A DNA stretch of 64,000 bases from Paradesertivirga mongoliensis (GCF_024436395.1 NZ_JAFMZO010000006.1:1-64000), one strand, 5' to 3'. Counted from the first letter of the stretch, positions 43,379 to 51,941 are shown. Made by a program: numbers and translations. Notes: generated from the letters alone by a model not told the origin.

Positions 43379-45643
43379 TTACACATTTAAATAACTCTTC
43401 AAATAATTTGCCGTTTCAGAGTTTTTATAGCCTAATAAACTGTCCACGGTCCCCTGAAAAATAAGCTGACCACCGCATTTGCCAGCGCCCGGTCCGATAT
43501 CAATGATCCAATCAGCTTGTGAAATTATGTCGAGGTTGTGTTCAATAACAATTACTGTGTTGCCCATTTCTACAAGCCTTTCTAAAATGTCCAGCAGCAT
43601 TTGTGTGTCAGAAGGGTGGAGCCCAATGCTTGGTTCATCAAGGACAATAATATGATTTCTGACCTCTAGCTCAGCACTTAACTTCAAACGCTGGCGCTCT
43701 CCCCCGGAGAATGTATTCAGGCGTTGCCCTAGTTTGAGGTACCCAAGGCCTAATTCTGTGAGCAACCTAAAATTGTCTACAAACTCCAGTTCCCTAAAGA
43801 ATGTTAATGCCTCCTCAATGGTCAACTCCATTATTTCGGTTATATTCTTTCGTTGAAATTTATATTTCAAGACTTCCGGAGTAAAGCCGCTTCCATTACA
43901 CACTTCGCATGGCAACTCAACATCATCCATGAAAGCAAGGTCGATCTTTTCGAAACCCAACCCTTTACAGTTGGAACATGCTCCCAGGCTATTGTTGCTG
44001 AATAGCTGAGTGCTTACTTTATTTGCCTGCGCAAATACCTTCCGGATCTTATCAAAAATCCCCAGGTATGTAAGTAATGTTCCTCTGGAACTCCCGATAA
44101 TCGGCGACTGGTCGATGATCCTTACTTCAGGAAATTGACTTGGTAAAACCTTTCTAATCAACGTACTCTTCCCGGAACCAGCTACCCCTGTAACTACCGA
44201 TAATACATTCAATGGAATGTCCACGGAAAGCTCTTTCAAATTGTACATGGTTGCGTCCTTAATCTTGATCGTCTCCACTGCTTTCCGCGGGGAGATCTTG
44301 TGACTTCTTTTTTGTGAAAAATACGCCCCTGTTCTGCTGCCTGAAGTTTTGAGGTCATTGAATGATCCCTGGTAGACAATTTGCCCCCCATCTACTCCCG
44401 CACCCGGACCTATATCTACAATGTGATCGGCTATCTTTATAATATCTGGATCATGTTCTACAATGAGCACCGTATTTCCTTTATTCCGAATTTTATTAAT
44501 AATGCTTGAAATATTGTCAAGATCCTTGGGATGCAGACCAATGCTCGGCTCATCGAAAATGTACAGCAGGTTTTCTAAGCTGTTACCAAGATGTCTCACC
44601 ATTTTAATTCTTTGAGATTCGCCGCCAGACAAGCTACTGGTCGACCGGTCTAATGTTAAATATTGTAACCCAATGTCTACTACATTATTGAGTTTCATTT
44701 TTAATTCTTCCAATAGCGAATTAAAAGGCTTGGAAGAAATTGTTTTTATAAATTTTAATAATTCATCAATCGGAAGCATGGCGCAATCTGCGATATCTTT
44801 TCCGTGGATCTTACAAGATAGTACGTTTTCATTAAGTCTCTTACCTAAACAATCTGGGCAGGTAGTGGATACAACAATCTTTTGCAGTTCTTTCTTTCTT
44901 ATATTATGTTCTTTAGAATCTCTTTTTAAGAAATCATTTTCAATTCTCGGAAGCAGCCCAATGTATCGCATCGTTTTCCCCCATGAGCTATTAGGGTGGG
45001 TGGGCATGTGTTCATCTGCATTCAGTAAAAGGTCCCACTCCGTCTTACTAAAGTCCCTTAGCTTTTTATCAGCATCAAAATATCCTGAATTGACATATCG
45101 CAGCCATCTATAACCTCCGGGTTGAAATGTAGGGAATAAAATTGCACCCTCGTTCAATGACTTATTTTCGTCTAAAAGTTCCTTGGTGTTAATCTTGCTT
45201 ACAAATCCTAGGCCTTCACATGCCGGACACATTCCTTGAGGATGATTAAACGAAAATACTCCCGAATAACCAACGAAGGGTTGGCCGATTCTAGAAAACA
45301 GTAAACGTAATGATGTATAGATGTCAGTCGCAGTTCCAACGGTAGACCTCGCGTTGCCGCCCAGCCGCTTTTGACTAATAATTACCGGCACATTTAGATG
45401 TTCAATCTTATCGACGTCGGGCACACCATAATGGTTTAAACGATTCCGTGTAAAACTATTTTGGGTCTCATTAATTTGTCGTTGAGCTTCGGCTCCTATA
45501 GTTTTGAAGACAAGCGATGATTTTCCTGATCCGGATACTCCTGTGAAAACCGTGATCTCGTCTTTGGGTATTTCTAAGGAAATGTTTTTAAGATTGTTTT
45601 GTCTAGCTCCAACTATGTTTATGTGTTTATTATTTGGCTTCAC
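43379..45643 (-). CDS. UvrA-like ABC ATPase (orphan excinuclease A paralog)
   Basis: A 754-residue twin-cassette ATPase. First Walker [10 protein letters not shown] (35-43), signature [10 protein letters not shown] and [11 protein letters not shown]; second Walker [10 protein letters not shown], signature [10 protein letters not shown] and [12 protein letters not shown]. Zinc-type pairs [24 protein letters not shown] and CEVCNGSG are visible. It is about 190 residues shorter than housekeeping UvrA (~940) and so belongs to the short UvrA-like group that includes drug-resistance proteins such as DrrC. It could remove DNA-bound compounds or aid repair. No uvrB or uvrC lies near. Confidence 0.9.
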   Translation of the reverse strand: MKPNNKHINIVGARQNNLKNISLEIPKDEITVFTGVSGSGKSSLVFKTIGAEAQRQINETQNSFTRNRLNHYGVPDVDKIEHLNVPVIISQKRLGGNARSTVGTATDIYTSLRLLFSRIGQPFVGYSGVFSFNHPQGMCPACEGLGFVSKINTKELLDENKSLNEGAILFPTFQPGGYRWLRYVNSGYFDADKKLRDFSKTEWDLLLNADEHMPTHPNSSWGKTMRYIGLLPRIENDFLKRDSKEHNIRKKELQKIVVSTTCPDCLGKRLNENVLSCKIHGKDIADCAMLPIDELLKFIKTISSKPFNSLLEELKMKLNNVVDIGLQYLTLDRSTSSLSGGESQRIKMVRHLGNSLENLLYIFDEPSIGLHPKDLDNISSIINKIRNKGNTVLIVEHDPDIIKIADHIVDIGPGAGVDGGQIVYQGSFNDLKTSGSRTGAYFSQKRSHKISPRKAVETIKIKDATMYNLKELSVDIPLNVLSVVTGVAGSGKSTLIRKVLPSQFPEVRIIDQSPIIGSSRGTLLTYLGIFDKIRKVFAQANKVSTQLFSNNSLGACSNCKGLGFEKIDLAFMDDVELPCEVCNGSGFTPEVLKYKFQRKNITEIMELTIEEALTFFRELEFVDNFRLLTELGLGYLKLGQRLNTFSGGERQRLKLSAELEVRNHIIVLDEPSIGLHPSDTQMLLDILERLVEMGNTVIVIEHNLDIISQADWIIDIGPGAGKCGGQLIFQGTVDSLLGYKNSETANYLKSYLNV

Positions 45644-46153
45644 TGGTTTTGAATTTTCGTTAGATTAAACCAAGGGTGACATCTGTATGTCAGGAGTATT
45701 TTAGTGTCTTGCAATAAATTTTATGGTGTCTATATTTGAACAAGACGTCTGATTTAAGGATTATGATACATTAAGGAAGGTCTATGATGAAAAAACGGTT
45801 TTTGATGTGGCCTTTTACATCATCAAATCTCCCAGCTGAAATCTATTTCCTAAATTTTGGATGAGGCGATATATTAGGCTAGGGTAGTTCTTCCATGATG
45901 ATAAAACTATTGATGTCTATTCTTTTTTCTGAAGCGTTTCGCTTTATTTTTAATCCAGGCGTCGGCCCCACCAACAAATGTTCAAGTTTGATTTAGTAGG
46001 AAATATTACGAGCTCCCCAGTCTATTGGAGCCTGTTTTAAGCTCAAGATTCCACCTCCAAGTAGAGAAAGGTATTGACTCGCCATATTGGGCTCAACGTA
46101 CTACTACTATATACTACTACATACTCCCACAGTTCTAAAAATTCAGTTGTAGA
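45644..46153. other. Gene-free stretch at the border of the conjugative element
   Basis: 510 bp with no supported frame. A short TACTAC-type repeat tract lies at about 46100-46125. No tRNA, integrase or clear attachment site is seen, so the element border cannot be placed. Confidence 0.4.
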
Positions 46154-46420
46154 TTATTTGGCTTTTTTTTGAAGCAGTTCCATAATCTCTTGATACGCAT
46201 AATAATAAATACCACCAACTTTTTTACCATAAAGTACACCATTATTTCGATGGGTGGTCAGCGTATTTTTTGTTATGTTCAGCATGGTCATTACCTCGAA
46301 CGATTTGAGCCATTTTTTTCTTGGTGCTTGAGTGTAATTTTTTAAAAGGTTTTCCATATCCGCTAATAATCGAATTCTGAATTCATTGAGATCCTCAACA
46401 GTTACAATTTCAGTAGGCAT
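46154..46420 (-). CDS. Small helix-turn-helix (excisionase/HTH_17-like) protein
   Basis: 88 residues: MPTEIVTVEDLNEFRIRLLADM, then the HTH core KKWLKSFEVMTMLNITKNTLTTHRNNG and the wing LYGKKVGGIYYYAYQEIMELL. Such proteins are regular passengers of Bacteroidota conjugative elements, where they act as excision factors or small regulators. The start at ATG 46420 fits the usual family start (MPxEIVTxEDL); an ATG at 46522 would force a perfect 36-bp palindrome into the coding part. It is divergent from the next small gene. Confidence 0.75.
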   Translation of the reverse strand: MPTEIVTVEDLNEFRIRLLADMENLLKNYTQAPRKKWLKSFEVMTMLNITKNTLTTHRNNGVLYGKKVGGIYYYAYQEIMELLQKKAK

Positions 46421-46460
46421 GTCCTTAAGTTTAGAGTACAAAAGTGGTGAGGGGAAATTA

Positions 46461-46496
46461 TTCTCATGGTACATTTTCAAAAATGTACCATGAGAA
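46461..46496. promoter_or_regulatory. Perfect 36-bp palindrome between divergent HTH genes
   Basis: The 17-bp arm starting TTCTCATGGTACATTTT (46461-46477) is exactly mirrored at 46480-46496, with only CA between. It lies 41-76 bp upstream of the HTH gene start and 40 bp upstream of the opposite gene, so it is a strong operator candidate for one of the two small HTH proteins. It could also form a cruciform. Confidence 0.65.
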
Positions 46497-46535
46497 ATTT
46501 CGTTTTTTTGACCTTGCACCATTAATCTTGAAGCT

Positions 46536-46730
46536 ATGATAACTGAAAGAATTTGTATCTACCCAAAAGACGTCATGCTCATCACAGGAAGAAGCGAGCG
46601 CTCAGGTTGCAGATTGTTGCAAACCATTAAAAAGAAGTATAATAAAACCAAAAACCAGTTTGTATCTATCTCCGAATTTTCGGAATATACCGGCCTTCAA
46701 ATTGATGAGATTAAGCAATTTTTAAACTAG
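46536..46730 (+). CDS. Small HTH-like hypothetical protein
   Basis: 64 residues: IYPKDVMLITGRSERSGCRLLQTIKKKYNK followed by FVSISEFSEYTGLQIDEIKQFL, which reads as a compact helix-turn-helix with a C-terminal helix. It is divergent from the excisionase-like gene across the 36-bp palindrome. Function unknown; it is a typical small gene of conjugative elements in this phylum. Confidence 0.6.
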   Translation: MITERICIYPKDVMLITGRSERSGCRLLQTIKKKYNKTKNQFVSISEFSEYTGLQIDEIKQFLN

Positions 46731-46873
46731 AATTAACAACTGATTGTAAGTGTAATTTGGTTCATTTTGCGCTTGTTTCTTCTCGAAAAGTGGTATATTT
46801 GTATCGTCACTCAGGTGCAGTACCTACTAGAGTACCCAAGATAAATTGTTCTTGGTAAAGATTTGAAAGTCAA

Positions 46874-47299
46874 GTGATTACTATAAGTCGTTCGAGCCCA
46901 GGTGGAGCTTGTGCTTTGTCGATGATTTGTGCTGCAAGACAGGAAACCAGTGAAGTTATGGCTAAAGCAGTAGAAAACACTGTGGCTTTACTTATACCGA
47001 TTCAGTTCATGGATGAGTTAATGAAAGAACACAAAACCTGGTACTATTTTGTGTTGGAAACTTATCGTAACCGATACGAAGAACTGCTGACTTTGGTCGA
47101 TAACATCGCCTTTAAAAGTATGGATCAGCGCCTGGAGTTTTATCTCAAACAGCAGCATGAAAAGTTGCACACCCGCGAGTTGAACATTACCCACCAGGAA
47201 ATTGCTAACGATCTAAGCACATCTCGCGAAGTCATCTCCCGGTTACTGAAGAAAATGGAACAGCGCGGCAAGTTATCTGAGGTCTTTCACAAGCTTTGA
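46874..47299 (+). pseudogene. 5'-truncated Crp/Fnr regulator gene
   Basis: The readable part begins inside the cNMP-binding domain (GGACALSMICAARQETSEVMAKAVENT, where intact homologs read about xPGxxCALSMICA) and runs through the dimer helix (YRNRYEELLTLVDNIAFKSMDQRLEFYL) and a complete HTH (LNITHQEIANDLSTSREVISRLLKKME). The first ~75 residues of a normal ~215-residue Crp protein are missing. The frame upstream is closed and only a GTG at 46874 could start it. A Bacteroidota -7 box TATATTTG lies at 46794-46801. It is likely a remnant cut by a rearrangement. Confidence 0.65.
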
Positions 47300-47616
47300 A
47301 CCTTGGTTTATAACTAATGTTGATTTCTGATACCTGGAACAATGAAATTTGACCTTGAAGCTTTTCCATAATTAGATGATTTAAAGTGAATGAATTAATT
47401 ATGGCGCTCCAGAAGGGCTGATTCAGGACTAAGGGCAAAGTGGAGATTAGAAAAATGTGGAGGCTCCAGGGACTGGATATCCATTTTTTTTAATACTACT
47501 TTGGCAAAGCGGACCCATGTCCTGAATCGGCCCTAACTTTGTGCTATTGATTAAGAATGATGATTAATTACTAAATCGTTCAGCTTCAATCCGCCGCTTT
47601 TGTACTTTTGTCAACT
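47300..47616. other. Inverted-repeat element next to the Crp remnant
   Basis: No gene. GGGCTGATTCAGGAC (47415-47429) and GTCCTGAATCGGCCC (47519-47533) are 15-bp inverted copies with one mismatch, framing about 119 bp that contains two small palindromes (TGGAGGCTCCA near 47458, TGGATATCCA at 47474-47483). This could be a MITE-like insertion, or a structured RNA. Confidence 0.4.
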
Positions 47617-47846
47617 ATGGGAATGCCGCTTAGATTAACTTTCAAAGACCAAGACTTTGGTTTCAGATAGAAAATGAACGACTTATTACAAAAGGCACGA
47701 TAGAAATACCCGTTATATTAGAGGGCCAGTCAGTCTTAATATTAAGAAGGGATGATAATTGGGTGTTAGAAGAGAACAACCTTGGGCTACCATTGGATTT
47801 GATTCAAGCAATAGGGAGAATGATTGAAACCAGATTTAGGCTATAA
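47617..47846 (+). pseudogene. Frameshifted small gene
   Basis: ATG 47617 gives MGMPLRLTFKDQDF, then a stop in that frame; one frame over, the reading continues WFQIENERLITKG..IPVILEGQSVLILRR..WVLEENNLGLPLDLIQAIGRMIETRFRL to a stop at 47846. A single missing T around 47656-47660 would join them into a ~76-residue protein. The product is unrecognised. It is followed at once by a good terminator hairpin, which supports a once-real gene. Confidence 0.45.
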
Positions 47847-47851
47847 AAAAA

Positions 47852-47868
47852 AGGAGCTCTAGGCTCCT
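47852..47868. terminator. Terminator hairpin between convergent small genes
   Basis: Perfect stem AGGAGC / GCTCCT with loop TCTAG, flanked by an A-tract on the left and a T-rich run on the right, so it can act in both directions. Confidence 0.7.
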
Positions 47869-47873
47869 CAATC

Positions 47874-48053
47874 TTATTTTTCTTTATTCTTTATTTCTGT
47901 TACTTCTTTTCTCATATCTGAGGCCAGCGTCTTAATATCTTGCAATCCTTTTCTAACTCTTGTACCTGCGGCACTGTTACCGTTGTTATAAAATTTGTCT
48001 GCGTCGCCTTCAATAGATGCAAGAAGGTCTTTTAATTTGTTGTAATTGTTCAT
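47874..48053 (-). CDS. Histone H1-like (Hc1 family) protein
   Basis: A 59-residue gene read from ATG 48053. The product starts MNNYNKLKDLLASIEGDADK, continues FYNNGNSAAGTRVRKGLQDI and ends KTLASDMRKEVTEIKNKEK. This matches the small Bacteroidota Hc1-type proteins (KLKxLxxSxExDAxKFYxKGNxAAGTRxRKxLQxLK), which are lysine-rich, helical and thought to bind DNA. Chromosomal copies are usual; here one rides on the conjugative element, ending next to a terminator. Confidence 0.8.
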   Translation of the reverse strand: MNNYNKLKDLLASIEGDADKFYNNGNSAAGTRVRKGLQDIKTLASDMRKEVTEIKNKEK

Positions 48054-48143
48054 GATTTAAAGTTTGATCGCCAATATCAGAAAGTAAACTGAATAATCCA
48101 ATACTATGTCTTAGTGATATAGTGCGGAGTCTTTTCAGTAACC

Positions 48144-48195
48144 AGCCCCGCATTTTTCACTTGGATTGTCTATTCGATGGTGAAAATGCGGGGCT
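48144..48195. repeat. Long inverted repeat after the DUF932 gene
   Basis: AGCCCCGCATTTTTCAC (48144-48160) pairs with GTGAAAATGCGGGGCT (48180-48195) apart from one extra T; the loop is 19 nt. It may be a terminator for leftward transcripts or a structured element. Confidence 0.6.
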
Positions 48196-48216
48196 ACCCG
48201 CGACTTTTTGAGAGGT

Positions 48217-48234
48217 AGGGGGATTTCTCCCCCT
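48217..48234 (-). terminator. Hairpin directly after DUF932 gene
   Basis: AGGGGGA / TCCCCCT stem (7 bp) with a 4-nt loop, 6 bp past the DUF932 stop on the minus strand. A T-rich tail is weak. Confidence 0.45.
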
Positions 48235-48239
48235 TGGTT

Positions 48240-49298
48240 TTAATTGAATAGCATTTGGTTCTTTTCAAATTGCCCACATAGTTTAAAAGCCGTTTGTGAT
48301 TTGTGCAACCCGCTCCCAAACTGAATGGATTTCAATTTACTTTCATCATCTTTATATGTTTTCACATTTTGAAAGTAACCAGAGACGGCATTGTATGCAC
48401 CAAACAAAGTGCCTTTTGTTGTGTGGCTTTGTTGTGTTTCACTGGAAAAGGCAAACTCACAAACGTTATTACAAACATTTTTAAAATAGCTTGAGTGTTC
48501 ATCTTCTTTGCCTTTCAGAACGTTTTCCAGAACTTCCTTCGATGGTGCCATTGCTTGTTGGACCAACTGCAAAACTTGCTTGTCAGTAATTCGGATTCTT
48601 GACCATCTATTGAAAATATCGCCTAACTCAGTTGCCAGCTTATTTGTTATGCCCATAAGTTCGTGCGCCTGTTTTAACTTATCCTGTGCGCTTTCGGTGT
48701 GCCGGATTTTTATAGAGTTACTCATGTTGTTTAGCGCACAGTTTAGGGTGTTATTGCAAACAATCCTCACAGGTGTAAAAGCCGTTATAATACTGCCTGA
48801 ACCATCGTGCGAAGTGGTGAGAAATAAATATTTCTCAATTAGATCGTCAAAACCAACTCGGATGTTATCGGGTAACTTGGCAGTTATAAAAATCCGTTCC
48901 CCTTTACCCAATGCACCTGCAGTCTCGTATAATATCCCATGGCCTCCTCCTACAATTGAGTCGAAAAACGAAAATGCATCTATATTCTGCACCACATGAT
49001 ATTCGCGCCCTACCACACCTAAAACATCTTCGGTATCTGTGCGCATGGTGGCAAAATAGTTCGGAACTTCAATTTCGGGAATGATTATATCGGTATCCTC
49101 GTTGCCGTGAAAGTTTTCATTATCATAAGTAAATAGTGGTCGCTTCTCGACCAAGTAATCTAAGCCAGCATATTTGATAGCTTCCGCACTGGTTGGGTAA
49201 TCACTCACAATTTGCCCTAATCCATGCCATGCCTTTTCTTTCACTGAGAAAAAGCTGTGCTTACGGGTCTGCTCGTTATATTTTATGTTATGTGCCAT
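48240..49298 (-). CDS. DUF932 (TIGR03299, phage/plasmid-like) protein
   Basis: A 352-residue protein. The family start MAHNIKYNEQTRKHSFFSVKEKAWHGLG, the core VVGREYHVVQNIDAFSFFDSIV and TAFTPVRIVCNNTLNCAL are typical of DUF932 proteins found on phages, plasmids and conjugative elements. Its molecular role is unknown; a part in element maintenance or recombination is often guessed. Two small genes run into it from upstream with almost no gaps (49303-49606), suggesting one small operon. Confidence 0.88.
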   Translation of the reverse strand: MAHNIKYNEQTRKHSFFSVKEKAWHGLGQIVSDYPTSAEAIKYAGLDYLVEKRPLFTYDNENFHGNEDTDIIIPEIEVPNYFATMRTDTEDVLGVVGREYHVVQNIDAFSFFDSIVGGGHGILYETAGALGKGERIFITAKLPDNIRVGFDDLIEKYLFLTTSHDGSGSIITAFTPVRIVCNNTLNCALNNMSNSIKIRHTESAQDKLKQAHELMGITNKLATELGDIFNRWSRIRITDKQVLQLVQQAMAPSKEVLENVLKGKEDEHSSYFKNVCNNVCEFAFSSETQQSHTTKGTLFGAYNAVSGYFQNVKTYKDDESKLKSIQFGSGLHKSQTAFKLCGQFEKNQMLFN

Positions 49299-49302
49299 GC
49301 CG

Positions 49303-49479
49303 TTATTTTTTGTGGTTTCTGATTCTTGTCAATAAAAATTCTGTCTTTAAAACCTTCACGTTTTCGGTGTCGGTTGCTTTGAACTCTGATAAGGTTTCTA
49401 TTTCGTTGACCGTATCAGAAATATTTTTGAAGGAGGATTGAACCTCAACCCTTACCATCAGGTATAGTATTTCATTCAT
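49303..49479 (-). CDS. Small hypothetical protein (58 aa) upstream of DUF932
   Basis: Read from ATG 49479: it starts MNEILYLMVRVEVQSSFKN, continues ISDTVNEIETLSEFKATD and ends FLLTRIRNHKK. It looks like a short helical protein with no known motif. Its stop is 4 bp from the DUF932 start and its start overlaps the preceding small gene by 8 bp, the packing of a real operon. Confidence 0.6.
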   Translation of the reverse strand: MNEILYLMVRVEVQSSFKNISDTVNEIETLSEFKATDTENVKVLKTEFLLTRIRNHKK

Positions 49480-49606
49480 AGGAATTGTAGTTATTTAAAA
49501 AATCATTCAGCTCCATGCTGAACCGATTCGGATCATCTTTAGAAAGTTGCTCGGTGTAACCCTGCCAAAACAGTTGGTCAGTTACTTCCATAAATAGGTC
49601 AATCAT
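49472..49606 (-). CDS. Small hypothetical protein (44 aa)
   Basis: Read from ATG 49606: MIDLFMEVTDQLFWQGYTEQ then LSKDDPNRFSMELNDFLNNY and NSYE. Similar short proteins with a WQGYTEQL core occur beside DUF932 genes in conjugative elements as far as I recall. It overlaps the following gene by 8 bp, implying translational coupling. Confidence 0.55.
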   Translation of the reverse strand: MIDLFMEVTDQLFWQGYTEQLSKDDPNRFSMELNDFLNNYNSYE

Positions 49607-49631
49607 TTGTAGCTGCTATTAAATCGGTTAT

Positions 49632-49661
49632 AAAAAAATGCCCCGGCTAAAAGCCGGAGCA
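49632..49661 (-). terminator. Rho-independent terminator for the 49669-50205 gene
   Basis: On the minus strand TGCTCCGGCT pairs with AGCCGGGGCA around a short T loop and is followed by seven T. It sits 8 bp past the gene end. Confidence 0.8.
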
Positions 49662-49668
49662 TGTCGGT

Positions 49669-50205
49669 TTAAGGACGTGGAAATACGATGTTTGATTCGA
49701 TTTCTCCAAGTTTAGAAAGGCATGCATTATGAATAAACTCTGCCACTAATTTTATTAACCCCGATGTTGTAGTTATGAATTGTCTGTTCTTATCATCAAC
49801 AATCATCAATTTACAGCCCTGAAAGTGATTACTTTCGAGTTCGTCGCCTTCTTCAATTAAGGCGATTTCAAAGGCTTCTAACTGATTAATGCGGGTTAAC
49901 AGGTTTTCACGCTGAATGCATCTGCGATGCAAGTCATTTACAACTTTTAAAGTTGATTCAAGATTTAGAGCGGGTTTGATAAAGGGTTCATTAACTTTCA
50001 CTTCATCTTTAGAAGGCTCCTGAACTTTTTCAGGTAAAACTAATTTTTCTGGATTTTTTCCATCTTCCAATTTTAATGGCTCTTTATCTTTTTGTCCATT
50101 TGCCCCCGCAGTTGGTTTTGGACTTGCAGTTTGAGTTTGTACTGCTTCTTCTCTTCTTTCTTCTGTGCTGTGCACTGCTCCGTTGCTTTTTTCTGATACT
50201 TTCAT
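49669..50205 (-). CDS. Hypothetical protein of conjugative element
   Basis: 178 residues. The first ~80 are low-complexity and charged (AVQTQTASPKPTAGANGQKDKEPLKLEDG), probably disordered. The rest reads as a folded domain: LKVVNDLHRRCIQRENLLTRINQLEAFEIAL, then a beta section NHFQGCKLMIVDDKNRQFITTTS and a final helix. No catalytic motif is seen. Similar proteins recur in Bacteroidota conjugative elements, without known role. It has its own terminator. Confidence 0.65.
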   Translation of the reverse strand: MKVSEKSNGAVHSTEERREEAVQTQTASPKPTAGANGQKDKEPLKLEDGKNPEKLVLPEKVQEPSKDEVKVNEPFIKPALNLESTLKVVNDLHRRCIQRENLLTRINQLEAFEIALIEEGDELESNHFQGCKLMIVDDKNRQFITTTSGLIKLVAEFIHNACLSKLGEIESNIVFPRP

Positions 50206-50708
50206 TTTGATAGAAATTAATGGTTAAAAAATCTGTTATCACCAATTCGGCATGCGCCTCATTTGGCTTTTGATAGAGGCAAAAAAATTGCGCGGGGGGC
50301 GGGCGAGGCGAGGCTTTGAGGCAAATAAAATACTACCCGAAACGAAGTGAAGGTGAGGAGATTTTTTTGTCCAAACCCGAAGGGCTTGGCCTTGCCTGCC
50401 GAAGAGCTTTAAATTTGCCTCAGCAAAAGCCAAAATGAATTCTCATCAATGGTCGCTTCTAAGTATGGAGTAGTTTAAGGGCTGAATGCAGGAACGGAAT
50501 GAAGCTTTTTCTAAAGTGTCTGAAGCGAAATTGAGAACTACCTTTCAGGCGCATGCCTGAATATTGTACCCGAAGGGCCGATAGCTCTTCGAAGTATGAG
50601 AAGTGCTGTCGGGTGAGCCAATTTAGCTGAAGCAATGACTAACCCTGATCGCAGCGGCAGCCCGCAAGCATGAGGACTATAGCGGAGAGCTGGATAAGTT
50701 CAAAATAT
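50206..50708. other. GC-rich, repeat-filled stretch without genes
   Basis: 503 bp. A long imperfect inverted repeat frames a GC-rich core: ATTTGGCTTTTG...GAGGCAAA (50261-50283) against TTTGCCTC..CAAAAGCCAAAAT (50415-50437). Inside is the G-run GCGCGGGGGGCGGGCGAGG (about 50290-50308). Further signals: palindrome TTCAGGC/GCCTGAA (50545-50562), direct repeat ACCCGAAGGGC (about 50375 and 50568) and inverted pair CGAAGAGCT/AGCTCTTCG (50400, 50583). It looks like a structured RNA or DNA processing site; no protein is credible here. Confidence 0.55.
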
Positions 50709-51110
50709 TTATGCTTCATTCGGTATTTGGCTATCAAATCCATCTTCGATATATAAAACAGCGGCTTCGTTAAGTATGGTCGTGATGTAGAGATTTTTGC
50801 TTTTGACCGCTTTGTGCATATCGTCCTTCTTCAGATTGAGGATTATCACTTTTCCATTTCGGTAAATACTACTTACAAAGTCTTGCATTTCATTTTCAGT
50901 ACTTCCTGGTGAATCAGTCACTGTGAGAAGTTCATAGTCACAGGATTCTATAACTCTTGCTTCCGAAAAGCAACTGAGTGCTGCATCAATTCTCAGATTA
51001 CTTGCAAAGCAAAGTATCTGAAGAGGTTTAAACTTCTCGACAATACCTTTTATCAACTCGTCTAATCTCTTCTCCTGGAGAGGATTCATCAATTCAAACA
51101 TCTTTTTCAT
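50709..51110 (-). CDS. Hypothetical protein, possibly nucleotidyltransferase-like
   Basis: 133 residues. The segment LDELIKGIVEKFKPLQILCFAS followed by strands around YELLTVTDSPGSTENEMQDFVSSIY and KVIILNLKKDDMHKAVKSKNLY loosely recalls the MNT-type nucleotidyltransferase half of HEPN/MNT proteins, but the GS-x-ARG active-site motif is absent. If related, it is inactive or a decayed half. It is divergent from the XRE regulator gene with 105 bp between. Confidence 0.5.
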   Translation of the reverse strand: MKKMFELMNPLQEKRLDELIKGIVEKFKPLQILCFASNLRIDAALSCFSEARVIESCDYELLTVTDSPGSTENEMQDFVSSIYRNGKVIILNLKKDDMHKAVKSKNLYITTILNEAAVLYIEDGFDSQIPNEA

Positions 51111-51215
51111 TAGGTTCGTGCTTTCAACCAGATAAACAAAGATAGGAAATTCTCCTAAATAGGAGTATGCTAATTAGGAGTATGTTTAAAATGTGTTTTT
51201 AGGTTACTTTATTGC

Positions 51216-51476
51216 ATGGAGAAGAAGGAGATACATCCTGAGAATACAGAAGTCGAGCCAAAAGAAGAGCTAAAAAAAATTGGGGAGAGACTAAGAAAGA
51301 TTAGAAAAGAAAAGGGCTATTCAAGTCCAGATAAGTTTGCCTATGAGCATGGCATCAATCGCTCTCAGTATGGAAAATATGAGGCAGGGTCTGAGGATCT
51401 ACGGATTAGCTCGCTTATAAAGGTACTTAACAAACTAGGAGTGACGTTAAGTGAATTTTTTTCCGATAAATATTAA
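51216..51476 (+). CDS. XRE-family helix-turn-helix regulator
   Basis: 86 residues: charged N-terminus, then a complete Cro/CI-type HTH (KKIGERLRKIRKEKGYSSPDKFAYEHGINRSQYGKYEAG) and a final helix (SSLIKVLNKLGVTLSEFF). Typical small regulator of mobile elements. It is divergent from the 50709-51110 gene and followed 57 bp later by a response regulator. Confidence 0.85.
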   Translation: MEKKEIHPENTEVEPKEELKKIGERLRKIRKEKGYSSPDKFAYEHGINRSQYGKYEAGSEDLRISSLIKVLNKLGVTLSEFFSDKY

Positions 51477-51533
51477 CTAAAGATTAAAACATTAAAGCTT
51501 TTTTGCTGTTACTGCAACAACTAATCTAAATTC

Positions 51534-51941
51534 ATGAGGCGTGTTCTGTGTATTGATGATGATCAAGATATCCTCGATACGTTAAATATTATCCTAGCGA
51601 CCGAGGGGTACTCAGTACGCGTTTCAACTTCTCCAGGAACCATTTTCCAGCTAGTTCAAGAATTTAGTCCCGACTTAATTTTAATGGATATCAATATGCC
51701 CAATTTTAATGGTTTGGAGATATGCAAAGCTTTAAAGGCCTACATCAGCACGGAGAACACTCCTGTCATAATGGTATCTTCCGATGAAAGCATTGAAAAA
51801 GCGATAAGTGATTTTGGGGCACAAGATATTATCCGAAAGCCTTTTAGTATAGATCAAATCGTTGAAATAGTAAAACTATACCTGGACCCAAAGGTGGTTT
51901 CTCTCTTTCCTGATAATACTGACTTAAAAGAAGTCAATTAG
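51534..51941 (+). CDS. Single-domain response regulator (CheY-like)
   Basis: 135 residues, a receiver domain only: acidic pocket D8-D10 (CIDDDQD), phosphoacceptor D52 (LILMDINMP), Ser around 82-83 (VMVSSDES) and K102 (IIRKPFS). There is no output domain and no histidine kinase nearby, so it would take phosphate from a host kinase or act as a protein-binding switch. It overlaps the tail of a convergent small gene by 8 bp. Confidence 0.9.
   Translation: MRRVLCIDDDQDILDTLNIILATEGYSVRVSTSPGTIFQLVQEFSPDLILMDINMPNFNGLEICKALKAYISTENTPVIMVSSDESIEKAISDFGAQDIIRKPFSIDQIVEIVKLYLDPKVVSLFPDNTDLKEVN

Noticed and set aside
46100..46125. TACTAC-type short repeats as a CRISPR or attachment site
   Set aside because: Too short and irregular, no spacers, and no second copy seen that could mark an att site.
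50239..50433. 64-codon frame on the minus strand in the GC-rich stretch
   Set aside because: Arginine/proline-biased translation arising from the GC-rich repeats, no domain, no ribosome site; the region is better explained by DNA or RNA structure.
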